A stretch of DNA of 64,000 nucleotides from Devosia faecipullorum (GCF_015158295.1 NZ_JACDXV010000001.1:1054001-1118000); one strand, 5' to 3'; shown: positions 27,893 to 36,526, counted from the first letter of the stretch. A program made the numbers and translations. The notes: generated by a model from the letters alone, not told the origin.

Positions 27893-28114
27893 TCACTCCC
27901 CGTCCTGTTTCACGGGTTCGGCGCTTTGCGCTCTCTCGGCATTGTCCAGTTTTTCCAGCAGGTCGAGCAATTGATGGGGCACCCCCTCCTCCTGCACCGC
28001 GCCATAAAGCGCACGCAGGCGCGAGCCGATATCCGAGTTCGGCCCGAGCCCACCATCATCCCGCCCTGGCTGCGTGCCCACGCGCTGCTGGCTTGCCCAA
28101 TTTTGTTTTTTCAT
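27893..28114 (-). CDS. nepR: NepR family anti-sigma factor
   Basis: The 73-residue protein matches NepR: a disordered polar N-terminus, the helix pair IGSRLRALYGAVQEEGVPHQL and LLDLLEKLDNAE, and a short tail. NepR binds EcfG at rest and switches to phosphorylated PhyR under stress. It is cotranscribed with ecfG from a divergent promoter region shared with phyR. Confidence 0.9.
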   Translation of the reverse strand: MKKQNWASQQRVGTQPGRDDGGLGPNSDIGSRLRALYGAVQEEGVPHQLLDLLEKLDNAERAQSAEPVKQDGE

Positions 28115-28154
28115 ATTCCGTCTGACCGATCAGTCTTGCCATCCCTGAAGCTCC

Positions 28155-28180
28155 AAATGGCCCAGCTCCAAAAAAGTTCC
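28155..28180 (-). promoter_or_regulatory. EcfG-type promoter of nepR-ecfG
   Basis: On the minus strand GGAAC (28180-28176) and CATTT (28159-28155) are 16 bp apart; one base differs from the CGTTT consensus. This suggests positive autoregulation. Confidence 0.7.
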
Positions 28181-28188
28181 ACCCTCGC

Positions 28189-28214
28189 GGAACTTTTATC
28201 CGTTCTACTCGTTT
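28189..28214 (+). promoter_or_regulatory. EcfG-type promoter of phyR
   Basis: GGAAC at 28189 and CGTTT at 28210 with a 16-bp spacer match the EcfG consensus exactly, about 48 bp before the phyR ATG. Its -35 and that of the nepR promoter face away from each other 8 bp apart, forming an inverted repeat. Confidence 0.82.
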
Positions 28215-28262
28215 GAAATCGCTGTGAGGTAAATCACAAGCGTCACCTGGGAGAATGCGTCT

Positions 28263-29057
28263 ATGTCTTTGTCCACGCGGATTGCTCCGCACCTGCCATA
28301 TCTGCGCCGGTTTTCACGAGCTGTCACGGGATCGCAGACTTCCGGCGATGCCTATGTGGCAGCCACGCTCGAAACCCTGATCGCCGATATCTCGCTTTTT
28401 CCCGACGCCTCCAGCGATCGTATCGCTCTGTACAAACTGTTCTCCGCCCTGTTTTCCAATTCTGCGGTGAATGTACCTCAGCCCGCTTCGAACTTCGTCT
28501 GGGAACAGCGCGCCGCTGCCAATCTGGCCAATCTGGCGCCGCGCCCGCGTCAGGCCTTCCTGCTCGTCGCCGTCGAAGGTTTTACCCATGAGCAGGCGGC
28601 CGAAATTCTCTCCGTCTCGGACGATGAATTCTCCGGATTGCTGGATCAGGCGTCGCACGAGATTTCTCGCCAGGTGGCGACTGAGATCATGATCATCGAG
28701 GATGAGCCGCTGATCGCCATGGACATCGAGCAGATGGTCCAGAGCCTCGGCCATAAGGTGGTGAGCATTGCCCGCACCCACAAGGAAGCCGTGTCTCTGT
28801 TCAATCAGACCCAGCCCCGCATGATCCTTGCCGACATCCAGCTTGCCGATGGCAGTTCCGGTATTGACGCGGTCAACGACATTCTCAACACCCATTCGGT
28901 GCCGGTCATCTTCATCACCGCCTTCCCCGAACGCCTCTTGACCGGGGAACGGCCGGAGCCGACTTTTCTCGTCACCAAGCCGTTCAATCCCGACATGGTC
29001 AAGGCGCTGATCAGCCAGGCCCTGTTCTTCGATGACGGATCGCGCGCAGCGGCCTAA
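28263..29057 (+). CDS. phyR: PhyR response regulator (sigma-like domain plus receiver)
   Basis: The 264-residue protein has the PhyR plan: an N-terminal EcfG-mimic sigma-like domain (about 1-135, with RPRQAFLLVAVEGFTHEQAAEIL) and a C-terminal receiver with E146-D147, phosphoacceptor D191 (ILADIQL), T219 and K239 (VTKPF). When phosphorylated it sequesters NepR and frees EcfG. GGGAGA precedes the start. It is divergent from nepR-ecfG. No PhyK-type histidine kinase is encoded in the window. Confidence 0.95.
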   Translation: MSLSTRIAPHLPYLRRFSRAVTGSQTSGDAYVAATLETLIADISLFPDASSDRIALYKLFSALFSNSAVNVPQPASNFVWEQRAAANLANLAPRPRQAFLLVAVEGFTHEQAAEILSVSDDEFSGLLDQASHEISRQVATEIMIIEDEPLIAMDIEQMVQSLGHKVVSIARTHKEAVSLFNQTQPRMILADIQLADGSSGIDAVNDILNTHSVPVIFITAFPERLLTGERPEPTFLVTKPFNPDMVKALISQALFFDDGSRAAA

Positions 29058-29073
29058 ATATCGGAAATTGCAG

Positions 29074-29106
29074 GGAAAAAGGTCGGCCATGAGCCGGCCT
29101 TTTTTC
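29074..29106 (+). terminator. Rho-independent terminator of phyR
   Basis: Arms AAGGTCGGC and GCCGGCCTT (one wobble) around CATGA are followed by a run of T residues. Confidence 0.88.
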
Positions 29107-29115
29107 TTGGGCGAA

Positions 29116-29141
29116 GGAACCCCGACCTGCCCTGAACGTTT
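29116..29141 (+). promoter_or_regulatory. EcfG-type promoter of the DUF1328 gene
   Basis: GGAAC at 29116 and CGTTT at 29137 with exactly 16 bp between; the ATG of the small gene follows 29 bp later. Confidence 0.8.
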
Positions 29142-29170
29142 ATCCGGCAGACAAATTCGCGGAGCTTCCC

Positions 29171-29335
29171 ATGTTGTATTATGCACTCGTTTTTCTCGTG
29201 ATCGCGCTGATCGCCGGCGTTCTGGGCTTCGGCGGCATTGCTGGTGCCTCGACCGGAATCGCGCAGATTTTGTTCTTCCTCTTCCTCGCCTTCCTCGTGA
29301 TTTCGGTTGTTATCGGCCTGTTCCGCAGAACCTAG
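29171..29335 (+). CDS. DUF1328 family small membrane protein (54 aa)
   Basis: The product [19 protein letters not shown] continues with [14 protein letters not shown] and a second hydrophobic helix ending GLFRRT, the DUF1328 (YtjA-like) pattern with two membrane segments. Function is unknown; relatives are often stress-induced. GGAG lies 6 bases before the ATG and a perfect EcfG promoter is just upstream, so it is a likely member of the general stress regulon. A 23-bp tandem duplication covers its stop codon. Confidence 0.88.
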   Translation: MLYYALVFLVIALIAGVLGFGGIAGASTGIAQILFFLFLAFLVISVVIGLFRRT

Positions 29336-29370
29336 AACCAGACCGCCACAGAACCTAGAACCAGACCGCC
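29327..29370. repeat. Two-copy tandem duplication, period 23 bp
   Basis: AGAACCTAGAACCAGACCGC occurs at 29327 and again at 29350. The first copy contains the last codons and the TAG stop of the DUF1328 gene. Confidence 0.85.
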
Positions 29371-29389
29371 GCGTCAAGACGTCCAGCGC

Positions 29390-30181
29390 CTAAGGCGAGG
29401 GGAACAGATCACCGATCTGCCCGGTCGCGAAATAGGCAAGCAAGCCGATCCATTCTCTGATCGCCGTCGTGGCGGTGTCCAGATTTTGGTTCGGATTTGC
29501 AAGGTCCAGCGCCAGTCCCTGCATGCCGGTGCTGCGATAATCGGTTGGCCAGGGCACCACATCCACGCCGGCGGCGCGATATAGCCCCACCGAGCGCGGC
29601 ATGTGGAAGGCCGAGGTCACCAAAACGATTGCACCATCGGCATCGGCCAGCGCCGCCTTGGTAAAGGCGGCGTTCTCCGCCGTATTGCGCGAGTCTTGCT
29701 CCAGCACCAACCTGTCCTCGCTTATCCCGAACCCCACCATAAACCGGCGCACGGTCTCAGCCTCGCTTTCGGTGTCCCCGCTGAACAACCCGCCCCCGCC
29801 GCTCAGCACGATCCGCGCTTGTGGATAGCGTTGCGCCAGCCAGAGGGTCGTGGTCAGCCTGTCGCCGCCCTGGTTGAGTTCGGCAATCTGCCGGGCAGTG
29901 CTTGGTCGCGCCATGGTCGCCCCGCCCAGCATGACGATCGTGCCGACCTCCCCGGCCAGCGTCTCCGGGGCGGCGAACCGGTCCTCCAGCGGCTGGATCA
30001 GCACATAGCCAAAGCTGGTAAATCCGAGCAGTCCCTGCACCAATGCTGCCACCGCTATCAGCACGATGGCGCTTTTGCGCCGCTGCAAAAGCACCGACGC
30101 CAGTCCCGCCAGAATCAGCAGAAGCACCACGCTGATTGGCTGCATCAACAGCCAGAACGCCTTCGACGCGACAAAAAACAT
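29390..30181 (-). CDS. YdcF/ElyC family (DUF218) membrane protein
   Basis: The 263-residue protein has two N-terminal membrane helices (about 10-30 and 38-60) and a DUF218 domain with IVMLGGA near 83, RIVLSGGGG near 122, SRNTAENA near 163 and [12 protein letters not shown] near 187. Members are linked to envelope polysaccharide or lipid-carrier metabolism, but the reaction is unclear. It is convergent with the stress-response genes and divergent from the amino-acid transporter. Confidence 0.85.
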   Translation of the reverse strand: MFFVASKAFWLLMQPISVVLLLILAGLASVLLQRRKSAIVLIAVAALVQGLLGFTSFGYVLIQPLEDRFAAPETLAGEVGTIVMLGGATMARPSTARQIAELNQGGDRLTTTLWLAQRYPQARIVLSGGGGLFSGDTESEAETVRRFMVGFGISEDRLVLEQDSRNTAENAAFTKAALADADGAIVLVTSAFHMPRSVGLYRAAGVDVVPWPTDYRSTGMQGLALDLANPNQNLDTATTAIREWIGLLAYFATGQIGDLFPSP

Positions 30182-30333
30182 TAGGCAAACATCTCCAACC
30201 GTTTCGAACAGGCAGCTTTTTCGCTTGCTATCCCACGGGCTTGTGGCTTTTCTACCAGACGGTCAAGATTGCCAGCAGCACAATAAGGCAATCGCCGGTC
30301 AGGAAGGCCCCGTCCAGCGGGTCCAAGGTGAGC

Positions 30334-31131
30334 ATGACGCAAACTGAACCCGCCGTCGCGGGAGCATCTCCTGTTGTCGAACTGCGCAATCTGCACAAGT
30401 CTTTCGGCAATCTGGACGTTCTCAAGGGCATTTCATTTACCGCGCGCGAAGGTCAGGTCGTTTCGCTCATCGGCTCGTCCGGCTCGGGCAAGTCAACGCT
30501 CTTGCGTTGCATCAACATGCTCGAAATTCCCGATGACGGCGATGTGCTGATCGATGGCGAGATCATCGCGCTCGACGGCAAGGGCGTCACGCGCCGGATC
30601 GGCGATGAGAACCAGATCCGCCGCATCCGCTCCGAACTCGGCATGGTGTTCCAGTCCTTCAATCTGTGGGCACACATGACCATTCTGGAAAATGTCATGG
30701 AAGCGCCCCTGATCGTGCAGAAGCGCCGGCGCGCAGAAGTCGAGGCGGAAGCGCGCGCCATGCTCGACAAGGTAGGGATTGGCGCCAAGGCCGACGCCTA
30801 TCCGGCCCAATTGTCCGGCGGCCAGCAGCAGCGCGCCGCCATTGCCCGCGCCCTCTGCATCAATCCGCGCGTCATGCTGTTCGACGAGCCCACATCGGCG
30901 CTCGATCCCGAGCTGGAAGTGGAAGTGCTGCGCGTCATCAAGCTGCTCGCCGATGAAGGCCGCACCATGGTCCTCGTCACCCATGACATGGATTTCGCCC
31001 GCTCGGTCTCCGACCGGGTGATCTTCCTGCATCAGGGCCTGGTCGAGGAAGAAGGCAGTCCAGACGAGGTTTTCGGCGCCACCAAATCGGCGCGCCTCAG
31101 GCAATTCCTCAATGCCGCAAGCCATTCCTGA
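30334..31131 (+). CDS. Polar amino-acid ABC transporter ATP-binding protein (HisP type)
   Basis: The 265-residue protein has Walker [10 protein letters not shown] near 51, signature LSGGQQQR, Walker [15 protein letters not shown] and the short length of amino-acid-uptake ATPases such as HisP and OccP. AAGGTGA precedes the ATG at 30334. It leads an operon with binding protein, two permeases and a deacylase. Confidence 0.92.
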   Translation: MTQTEPAVAGASPVVELRNLHKSFGNLDVLKGISFTAREGQVVSLIGSSGSGKSTLLRCINMLEIPDDGDVLIDGEIIALDGKGVTRRIGDENQIRRIRSELGMVFQSFNLWAHMTILENVMEAPLIVQKRRRAEVEAEARAMLDKVGIGAKADAYPAQLSGGQQQRAAIARALCINPRVMLFDEPTSALDPELEVEVLRVIKLLADEGRTMVLVTHDMDFARSVSDRVIFLHQGLVEEEGSPDEVFGATKSARLRQFLNAASHS

Positions 31132-31196
31132 CGCATTGGGAACCGACCCGGAAAACCGGGCGTAAATCACACTAAAAACCGAACGGAGAGACATTG

Positions 31197-31949
31197 ATGA
31201 AAAAGATGATGCTGGCGGCCACGGCCGTTCTCGCCCTCGCCACTCCGGCTTTCGCGCAGCAAACTGTGCGCATCGCCACCGAGGGCGCCTATGCACCCTG
31301 GAACTTCCTCAACGATGCCGGCGAGCCTGCTGGTTTCGAGATCGATCTGGGCAACGCCATCTGCGAAACCGCCGGTCTGTCCTGCGAGTGGATCCTCAAC
31401 GACTGGGATTCTATCATTCCCAACCTGCTCGCCGGCAATTACGACCTGATCATGGCCGGCATGTCGATCACCGAGGAACGCCTCGCCACCATCGATTTCA
31501 CGCAGAATTATTTCCCGCCCGATCCGTCCAAATTCGTTGCCGCGCCCGGCACCAATCTCGATTTCTCGGCCTTGACCGGCGTGCGCATCGGCGTCCAGAG
31601 CGGCACGATCCAGGCCGCCTATGCCGAAGAAAATCTGGCTGACGGCAATACCATCGTCTCCTTCGCCACGGCGGACCAGAACATGGCCGATCTCATGGCC
31701 GGCAATCTCGACACTATCCTGGCCGACGGCTCCTATCTCGAACAGGTCGTGACCGCTGCCAACGGCGCCATCGAATTCGTCGGCGAAGACATTCTGGTCG
31801 GCGGCGGCGTCGGCGCGGGCCTGCGCAAGGACGAGGCCGATCTCAAGGCCAAGATCGACGATGCCATCACCGCCCTCAAGGCCGATGGGACCGTGGACAA
31901 GCTGATCGCCCAGTGGTTCGACGGCCAGGGCCCCTATTTCGCCGAATAA
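31197..31949 (+). CDS. Polar amino-acid-binding periplasmic protein (HisJ/ArgT/NocT type)
   Basis: The 250-residue protein has a signal peptide (MKKMMLAATAVLALATPAFA) and the family 3 binding-protein motifs: VRIATEGAYAPWNFLNDAG, then PAGFEIDLGNAIC and DLIMAGMSITEERL. Ligand-contacting residues of this type suit Arg, Lys, Orn, His or opine-like solutes. GGAGAG precedes the ATG at 31197 (a TTG directly before it is less likely). Confidence 0.9.
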   Translation: MKKMMLAATAVLALATPAFAQQTVRIATEGAYAPWNFLNDAGEPAGFEIDLGNAICETAGLSCEWILNDWDSIIPNLLAGNYDLIMAGMSITEERLATIDFTQNYFPPDPSKFVAAPGTNLDFSALTGVRIGVQSGTIQAAYAEENLADGNTIVSFATADQNMADLMAGNLDTILADGSYLEQVVTAANGAIEFVGEDILVGGGVGAGLRKDEADLKAKIDDAITALKADGTVDKLIAQWFDGQGPYFAE

Positions 31950-31970
31950 TCCGGCTTCTTGATTCTCGCT

Positions 31971-31988
31971 CCTCCCGTTCGCGGGAGG
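31971..31988 (+). other. Stem-loop after the amino-acid-binding protein gene
   Basis: CCTCCCG and CGGGAGG arms with a TTCG loop lie in the 60-bp gap before the permease gene. No T-run follows; likely mRNA stabiliser. Confidence 0.6.
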
Positions 31989-32009
31989 GGCCACCCCATA
32001 TGAGACAGC

Positions 32010-32822
32010 ATGTTTGAAGACATCGCCTTCTGGGTCGGCTACCTCACCAATGGCAAGCACCTGACCTGGTATGCCAGCTTCCAGTTCACGATTTTCGCTG
32101 CCCTTTTGGGCGGTGCGCTGGCCGTCGTCTTCGGCCTCACTGGGGCCACGCTGAAAAATTCGCGCTTCCTGCCCTTCCGTCTGGCCGGCTCCTTCTATTC
32201 GGCCATCGTGCGCGGTGTGCCGGACGTGCTGTTCTTCCTGTTCTTCCCCCTTGCCTTCGAGCAGGCGGTGGAATGGTTCGTCGCCACCCAGGTCTGCACG
32301 GTGGAAACCATTGCCGCGCAATCCGCGCCCTGGCCACCCTGCCGGGAGGCCAACTGGTTCCTGGGCACCTGGGAATATCTGCTTCTGGCCAGCGTATCGC
32401 TCGGCCTCGTCTATGGCGCCTTCGCCACCAATGTCATTCACGGCGCCATGCGCTCGGTGCCCCATGGCCAGCTCGAAGCGGCGCGTGCCTATGGCATGAG
32501 CGCGAGGCAGGTGCTCTGGCGCGTCCATATCCGCCAGATGTGGGTCTATGCGCTGCCGGGCCTCTCCAATGTCTGGATGCTGATCATCAAGGCCACCTCG
32601 CTCTTGTCCCTGCTCCAGATCGCCGACATCGTACTCTGGGCCGACCGGCTCGGTGCGCCCAATTACCTGCCCACGGTGGGCCTCGTCCACGATGACTGGC
32701 GCTGGCGCTATTATCTCGTGCTCTTCGTCTTCTATATCCTCGTCACCTGGCTGTCCGAGCGCGCATTCGAAGCGATCATGCGCCGCGCCGGTCGCGGCAT
32801 TCTGAGCGAGGCGAACGGCTGA
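32010..32822 (+). CDS. Polar amino-acid ABC transporter permease (HisQ type)
   Basis: The 270-residue membrane protein has the family's REGVPDVLFF-like entry motif (VRGVPDVLFFLFFP), a 25-residue periplasmic insertion with two cysteines near 96 and 110, and the EAA loop (LEAARAYGMSARQVLWRVHI). Its stop overlaps the next start by one base. Confidence 0.9.
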   Translation: MFEDIAFWVGYLTNGKHLTWYASFQFTIFAALLGGALAVVFGLTGATLKNSRFLPFRLAGSFYSAIVRGVPDVLFFLFFPLAFEQAVEWFVATQVCTVETIAAQSAPWPPCREANWFLGTWEYLLLASVSLGLVYGAFATNVIHGAMRSVPHGQLEAARAYGMSARQVLWRVHIRQMWVYALPGLSNVWMLIIKATSLLSLLQIADIVLWADRLGAPNYLPTVGLVHDDWRWRYYLVLFVFYILVTWLSERAFEAIMRRAGRGILSEANG

Positions 32823-33556
32823 TGCAGGGACTTTTCGACGATCTTTCCATCATGGCTCCGGCGGTTCTCTATAATATCTATTTCGCCGCCGCCTCCATCC
32901 CCATCGGCTTCGTGCTGGCGGTGTTCCTGGCTCTGGGCAAGGCTTCATCCAATCCACTGATCAACAGGCTGTCGCGCGGCTATATCTATGCCTTTCGGGG
33001 CTCGCCGCTCTTCATCCAGTTCTTCATGTTCTATTCGCTCGCCCTTTCGCTCAATATGAGCCTGTGGCGGCCGCTGGGCATTTCCGGCTTCGTGCTGCAT
33101 CCGTTGTTCATCGGCCCGCTGGTGCTGATCTTCAATACCGGTGCCTATACCGCCGAGATCTTCTACGGCGCCCTGCGCGCCGTGCCGCGCGGGGCTATCG
33201 AGGCAGCGCGCGCCTATGGCATGAGCCGCAGCCAGCAATTCCGCCGCATCGTCTGGCCCAGCCTCATCCGCCTCGCCTGGCCGGCCTATACCAATGAAGT
33301 GGTCTTCCTGTTCCACGCCACGGCCATCGTCTATTTCGCCCTGCCGGTGGTTGGAGCCCAGCGCGACCTCATGAGCACGGCCAAGAACCTGTTCGAGCGC
33401 GATTTCAACGCCTTCCTGCATTTCTCCGTGGCGGCGCTCTATTTCCTGCTCGTGTCGCTGGTGATCTTCTTTATTTTCGGCCTCATCTATCAGCGCCTCA
33501 TGCGCCACCTGCCGGCCACGCCCGGCATGCGCTTCGCCCCCAAATGGTTCCGCTGA
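32822..33556 (+). CDS. Polar amino-acid ABC transporter permease (HisM type)
   Basis: The 244-residue membrane protein has the FRGSPLFIQFFMFY motif near 60 and the EAA loop IEAARAYGMSRSQQFRRIVWP. It is translationally coupled to the preceding permease, with which it forms the heterodimeric channel. Confidence 0.92.
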   Translation: MQGLFDDLSIMAPAVLYNIYFAAASIPIGFVLAVFLALGKASSNPLINRLSRGYIYAFRGSPLFIQFFMFYSLALSLNMSLWRPLGISGFVLHPLFIGPLVLIFNTGAYTAEIFYGALRAVPRGAIEAARAYGMSRSQQFRRIVWPSLIRLAWPAYTNEVVFLFHATAIVYFALPVVGAQRDLMSTAKNLFERDFNAFLHFSVAALYFLLVSLVIFFIFGLIYQRLMRHLPATPGMRFAPKWFR

Positions 33557-33581
33557 AGCGTTTCCACGCAAGGATATTGCC

Positions 33582-34721
33582 ATGACGTTCCAACAGCATA
33601 CGCTGACCCTGCCGGGCGACGCTCCCGGCCATTCGACGACGCTTTATTCCTATTCCATCGGCCCCGACACGGCGGACACCAAGGTTCACCTGCAGGCCGC
33701 GCTCCATGCCGACGAACAGCCGGGCACAATGGTGCTGCACCACCTCCTGCCCATGCTGCGCGACGCCGATGCGGCTGGCCGGCTCAAGGCCCGTTTCGTC
33801 GTCTTTCCATCGGTCAATCCGCTGGGACTCGCCACCCGGGTGCTGCGCCGCCATATCGGCCGCTACGATCTCGAGACCGGCATCAATTTCAATCGCCGCT
33901 GGCCCGATCTTTACCCGCAGATCGCCAAAACGCTGGCCGGAAATCTGACCGCTGACCCCAAGGCCAATATCGCCGCCATCCGCAAGGCAGTCGGCGACTG
34001 GCTCGACAGCCAGCAACCGGCGACCGCCGCGCAGAAATTGCGGCTCGCGGTGCTGAAATCAGCCCATGACGCCGACATCGTGCTGGACCTGCATTGCGAC
34101 GATGAAAGCCTCATCCACATCTTCACCTCGCCCGAATTCCTGCCCGGCCTGCAAGCACTGGCCGACCGCATGGGCGCGGCGGCGACCCTCACCGCCGAGG
34201 ACAGTGGCGGCGGCTCCTTCGATGAAGTGCTGCCCGGCCTATATCGCAAGGCGCAGCAGGCCAATCCGGGCTTTCCCATTCCCATGGGCGCTGAAACCGC
34301 CACGCTGGAATATCGCGGCCAGGCCGACACCCATGACCAGACGGGCATTGCCGACGCGCAGGGCCTGTTTGATTTCTTCGCCGATCGGGGCCTCATCGAG
34401 GCCAGCGCCGCCCCCGCCAGCCCGGCGCCGGGTCCAACGCCTTTCGAAGCCACTGAAGTCTTGCGCGCCAACCGTCCCGGCCTGCTCGCCTATCGCGTCA
34501 GCCTGGGCGATCGCGTCAAGAAGGGCGACATCGTCGCCGACCTGATCGCCATGGATGGCCCCGATGCCTTCCTCGCCCGCACCCCGATCTGCGCCGGCAC
34601 CGACGGCTTCATCCTCTCCCGCGCCAGCGCCAAATATGCGGCAACGGGCTCCTCGGTCGCCAAGATCGTTGGCACCGACATCCTCCCTACTCGCGCCGGC
34701 GGCTATCTGCTGGAAGATTAG
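33582..34721 (+). CDS. Succinylglutamate desuccinylase/aspartoacylase family zinc hydrolase
   Basis: The 379-residue protein has zinc ligands H42-x2-E45 (LHADEQPG) and H171 (LDLHCDD), plus VVFPSVNPLG and INFNRRWPDL, as in the AstE/AspA branch of the M14 fold. Its C-terminal third resembles a biotinyl/lipoyl-like beta module (about 285-375, with VSLGDRVKKGDIVADL). Such enzymes remove acyl groups from N-acylated amino acids. Ending the transporter operon, it could process an imported N-acyl amino acid. An ectoine-pathway DoeB-like role is possible but its partners are absent. Confidence 0.82.
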   Translation: MTFQQHTLTLPGDAPGHSTTLYSYSIGPDTADTKVHLQAALHADEQPGTMVLHHLLPMLRDADAAGRLKARFVVFPSVNPLGLATRVLRRHIGRYDLETGINFNRRWPDLYPQIAKTLAGNLTADPKANIAAIRKAVGDWLDSQQPATAAQKLRLAVLKSAHDADIVLDLHCDDESLIHIFTSPEFLPGLQALADRMGAAATLTAEDSGGGSFDEVLPGLYRKAQQANPGFPIPMGAETATLEYRGQADTHDQTGIADAQGLFDFFADRGLIEASAAPASPAPGPTPFEATEVLRANRPGLLAYRVSLGDRVKKGDIVADLIAMDGPDAFLARTPICAGTDGFILSRASAKYAATGSSVAKIVGTDILPTRAGGYLLED

Positions 34722-35305
34722 CCGCCCCTGCTTCGCCAAAATCCCCCATCCATCCACTCCTGCGCCTCCCTCCCCCCTGAGGGGAGGGAACGAGAATGGG
34801 GGTTCCGCAGCTTCCGCAAACACAAAGTCCATCGGGATGCGGATAGCCGCCTCCCCGACTTATCCCCTCTATCCCCCTCCCCCGAAACCTCAGGCACATT
34901 ATCCGTACTCCTGCACAGGCTGCGCGGTCGCGACGAACAATCGGTGGGGGGGACCGGATGGAGAAGGGGTCGCCTTTCTTCCGTTCGCGCCTATGGACGG
35001 ACCCCCGGTACTCTCCCCGGGGAACCATGTCGGGCCCTTCCGGCTGCACCGGATCGGCAGCTGCCACGTCGCCAGCAGGGCGAAGACGAAGCAGTCCCTC
35101 ATGGATCGGAGCGGACGTATTTCCGCCGGACCCAGCGCGTTGAACGAGCCGCCGGTGCGTGGGGCGAGGTTTTCCTCAACCTATACCTTTGCCGGACCAC
35201 CGGCACCGAGGCGAATTTCGCCCCACGCCGCAGCTTCGAGGCGGCGGCACACCAGCATACCCGGAGGCCCATGGCCGTCCGGCGCTTCTTCACGCACGGA
35301 TGTCC
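34722..35305. other. 584-bp intergenic stretch without a recognised gene
   Basis: Its left part holds a G/C-tract unit (34763-34805, CCTCCCTCCCCCCTGAGGGG) related to the inverted repeat at 18991. From about 34900 to 35300 the composition stays GC-rich with several local palindromes (for example CCCCGG/CCGGGG near 35008) and a GGGGGG tract. Short frames exist on both strands, two of them in ATGA overlap at 35099-35102 on the minus strand, but none has a recognisable family, a ribosome site or normal codon usage. It may be a decayed gene or a structured RNA. Confidence 0.5.
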
Positions 35306-36526
35306 TCAGCGCCCCGCCAGCCCCCAATGGGCATGTTCGAGTGCCGTCATCACCCCGCGCAATTCCGCCAGTCCCTTCATCCGCCCGATGGTCGGATAGC
35401 CCGGCTGCGAGCGCCGGCTCAGATCGTCCAGGATGTCCTGCCCATGATCGGGACGCATGGGGATTTGCCAATCCCGGCGGCCTTCGGCCTTGCGGCGGCG
35501 CTCCTCACCGATGATGGCGGCGATCACCGCCACCATGTCGGTATCGCCGGCCAGGTGCTCGGCCTCATAGAACGAGCCGGCAATGGCCTCGCTGTCCCGC
35601 TTCACATTGCGCAGGTGGAGGAAGTGAATTTTCGGCCCGAAGCGCGAAACGATCCCCGGGAGGTCATTGTCGGGCCGCGCCCCCAGCGAGCCGGTGCAGA
35701 AGGTCATGCCATTGGCCGGGCTATCGACGGCATCGAGGATATATTTGTAATCCGCCTCGGTGGACATGATGCGCGGCAGGCCCAACAGGGCAAAGGGCGG
35801 ATCGTCGGGATGGCAGCAAAGACGCAGGCCCAGATTCTCGGCCACCGGCACCACCTCTTCGAGGAAATCGACAAAATGGGCGCGCAATTGCTCGCGGCTG
35901 ATCGCACCATATTCGTCCAGATGCGCCTGCACATCGCCAAGGGTCATGGATTCGGTCGAACCCGGCAGGCCCATGGTCACATTGCGGGCCAGCTGCTTCT
36001 TGTCGTCCTCCTCCATCGCTTCGAACCGCCGTCCGGCCTCGTCGGCGATGGCATTGGTGAAATCCGCCGCGGCGCCGGGGCGCTGGAGAATGTGGATGTC
36101 AAAGGCGGCAAAGTCATTGATGTCGAACCGCATGCACGAGCCGCCATGGGCGACGCTCCAGCGCAGATCGGTCCGCGTCCAGTCGAGCACCGGCATGAAA
36201 TTGTAGCAGATGGTCTCGATGCCGCTCTCCGCCAGATGCCGCATCGACACCTTGTAATTGGCGATATGCTCGCGCCAATCGCCCTTCTGCTTCTTGACGT
36301 CCTCGCTGACCGGCAGGCTTTCCACCACATCCCATGTCAGCCCCGAGGCCGAGCCGTCCTTGCGGGTGCCGATCTCCTGGTGACGCTTGGCGATCTCCTC
36401 CGGCGTCCACACCGCCCCATTGGGCACGTGATGCAGGGCGCTGACCACGCCGACGGCGCCCGCCTGGGTAATATCGTCAATGCTGGTGAGGTCGTTGGGG
36501 CCGAACCACCGCCACGTCTGTCGCAC
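35306..36526 (-). CDS. uxuA: Mannonate dehydratase
   Basis: The 406-residue protein starts with a GTG (36526) giving the canonical MRQTWRWFGPNDLTS, with TAGGAG 7 bases upstream. It carries the TIM-barrel metal-site segments CCHPDDPPF, FCTGSLG and HFLHLRNVKRD. It dehydrates D-mannonate to 2-keto-3-deoxygluconate (KDG) in glucuronate breakdown. It is the last gene of the uronate operon, where KduI/KduD also lead to KDG. Confidence 0.95.
   Translation of the reverse strand: MRQTWRWFGPNDLTSIDDITQAGAVGVVSALHHVPNGAVWTPEEIAKRHQEIGTRKDGSASGLTWDVVESLPVSEDVKKQKGDWREHIANYKVSMRHLAESGIETICYNFMPVLDWTRTDLRWSVAHGGSCMRFDINDFAAFDIHILQRPGAAADFTNAIADEAGRRFEAMEEDDKKQLARNVTMGLPGSTESMTLGDVQAHLDEYGAISREQLRAHFVDFLEEVVPVAENLGLRLCCHPDDPPFALLGLPRIMSTEADYKYILDAVDSPANGMTFCTGSLGARPDNDLPGIVSRFGPKIHFLHLRNVKRDSEAIAGSFYEAEHLAGDTDMVAVIAAIIGEERRRKAEGRRDWQIPMRPDHGQDILDDLSRRSQPGYPTIGRMKGLAELRGVMTALEHAHWGLAGR

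Noticed and set aside
34899..35293. Two minus-strand frames of 67 and 64 codons in ATGA overlap
   Set aside because: No ribosome sites, no family resemblance, and poor codon usage; kept only as part of the unexplained stretch.
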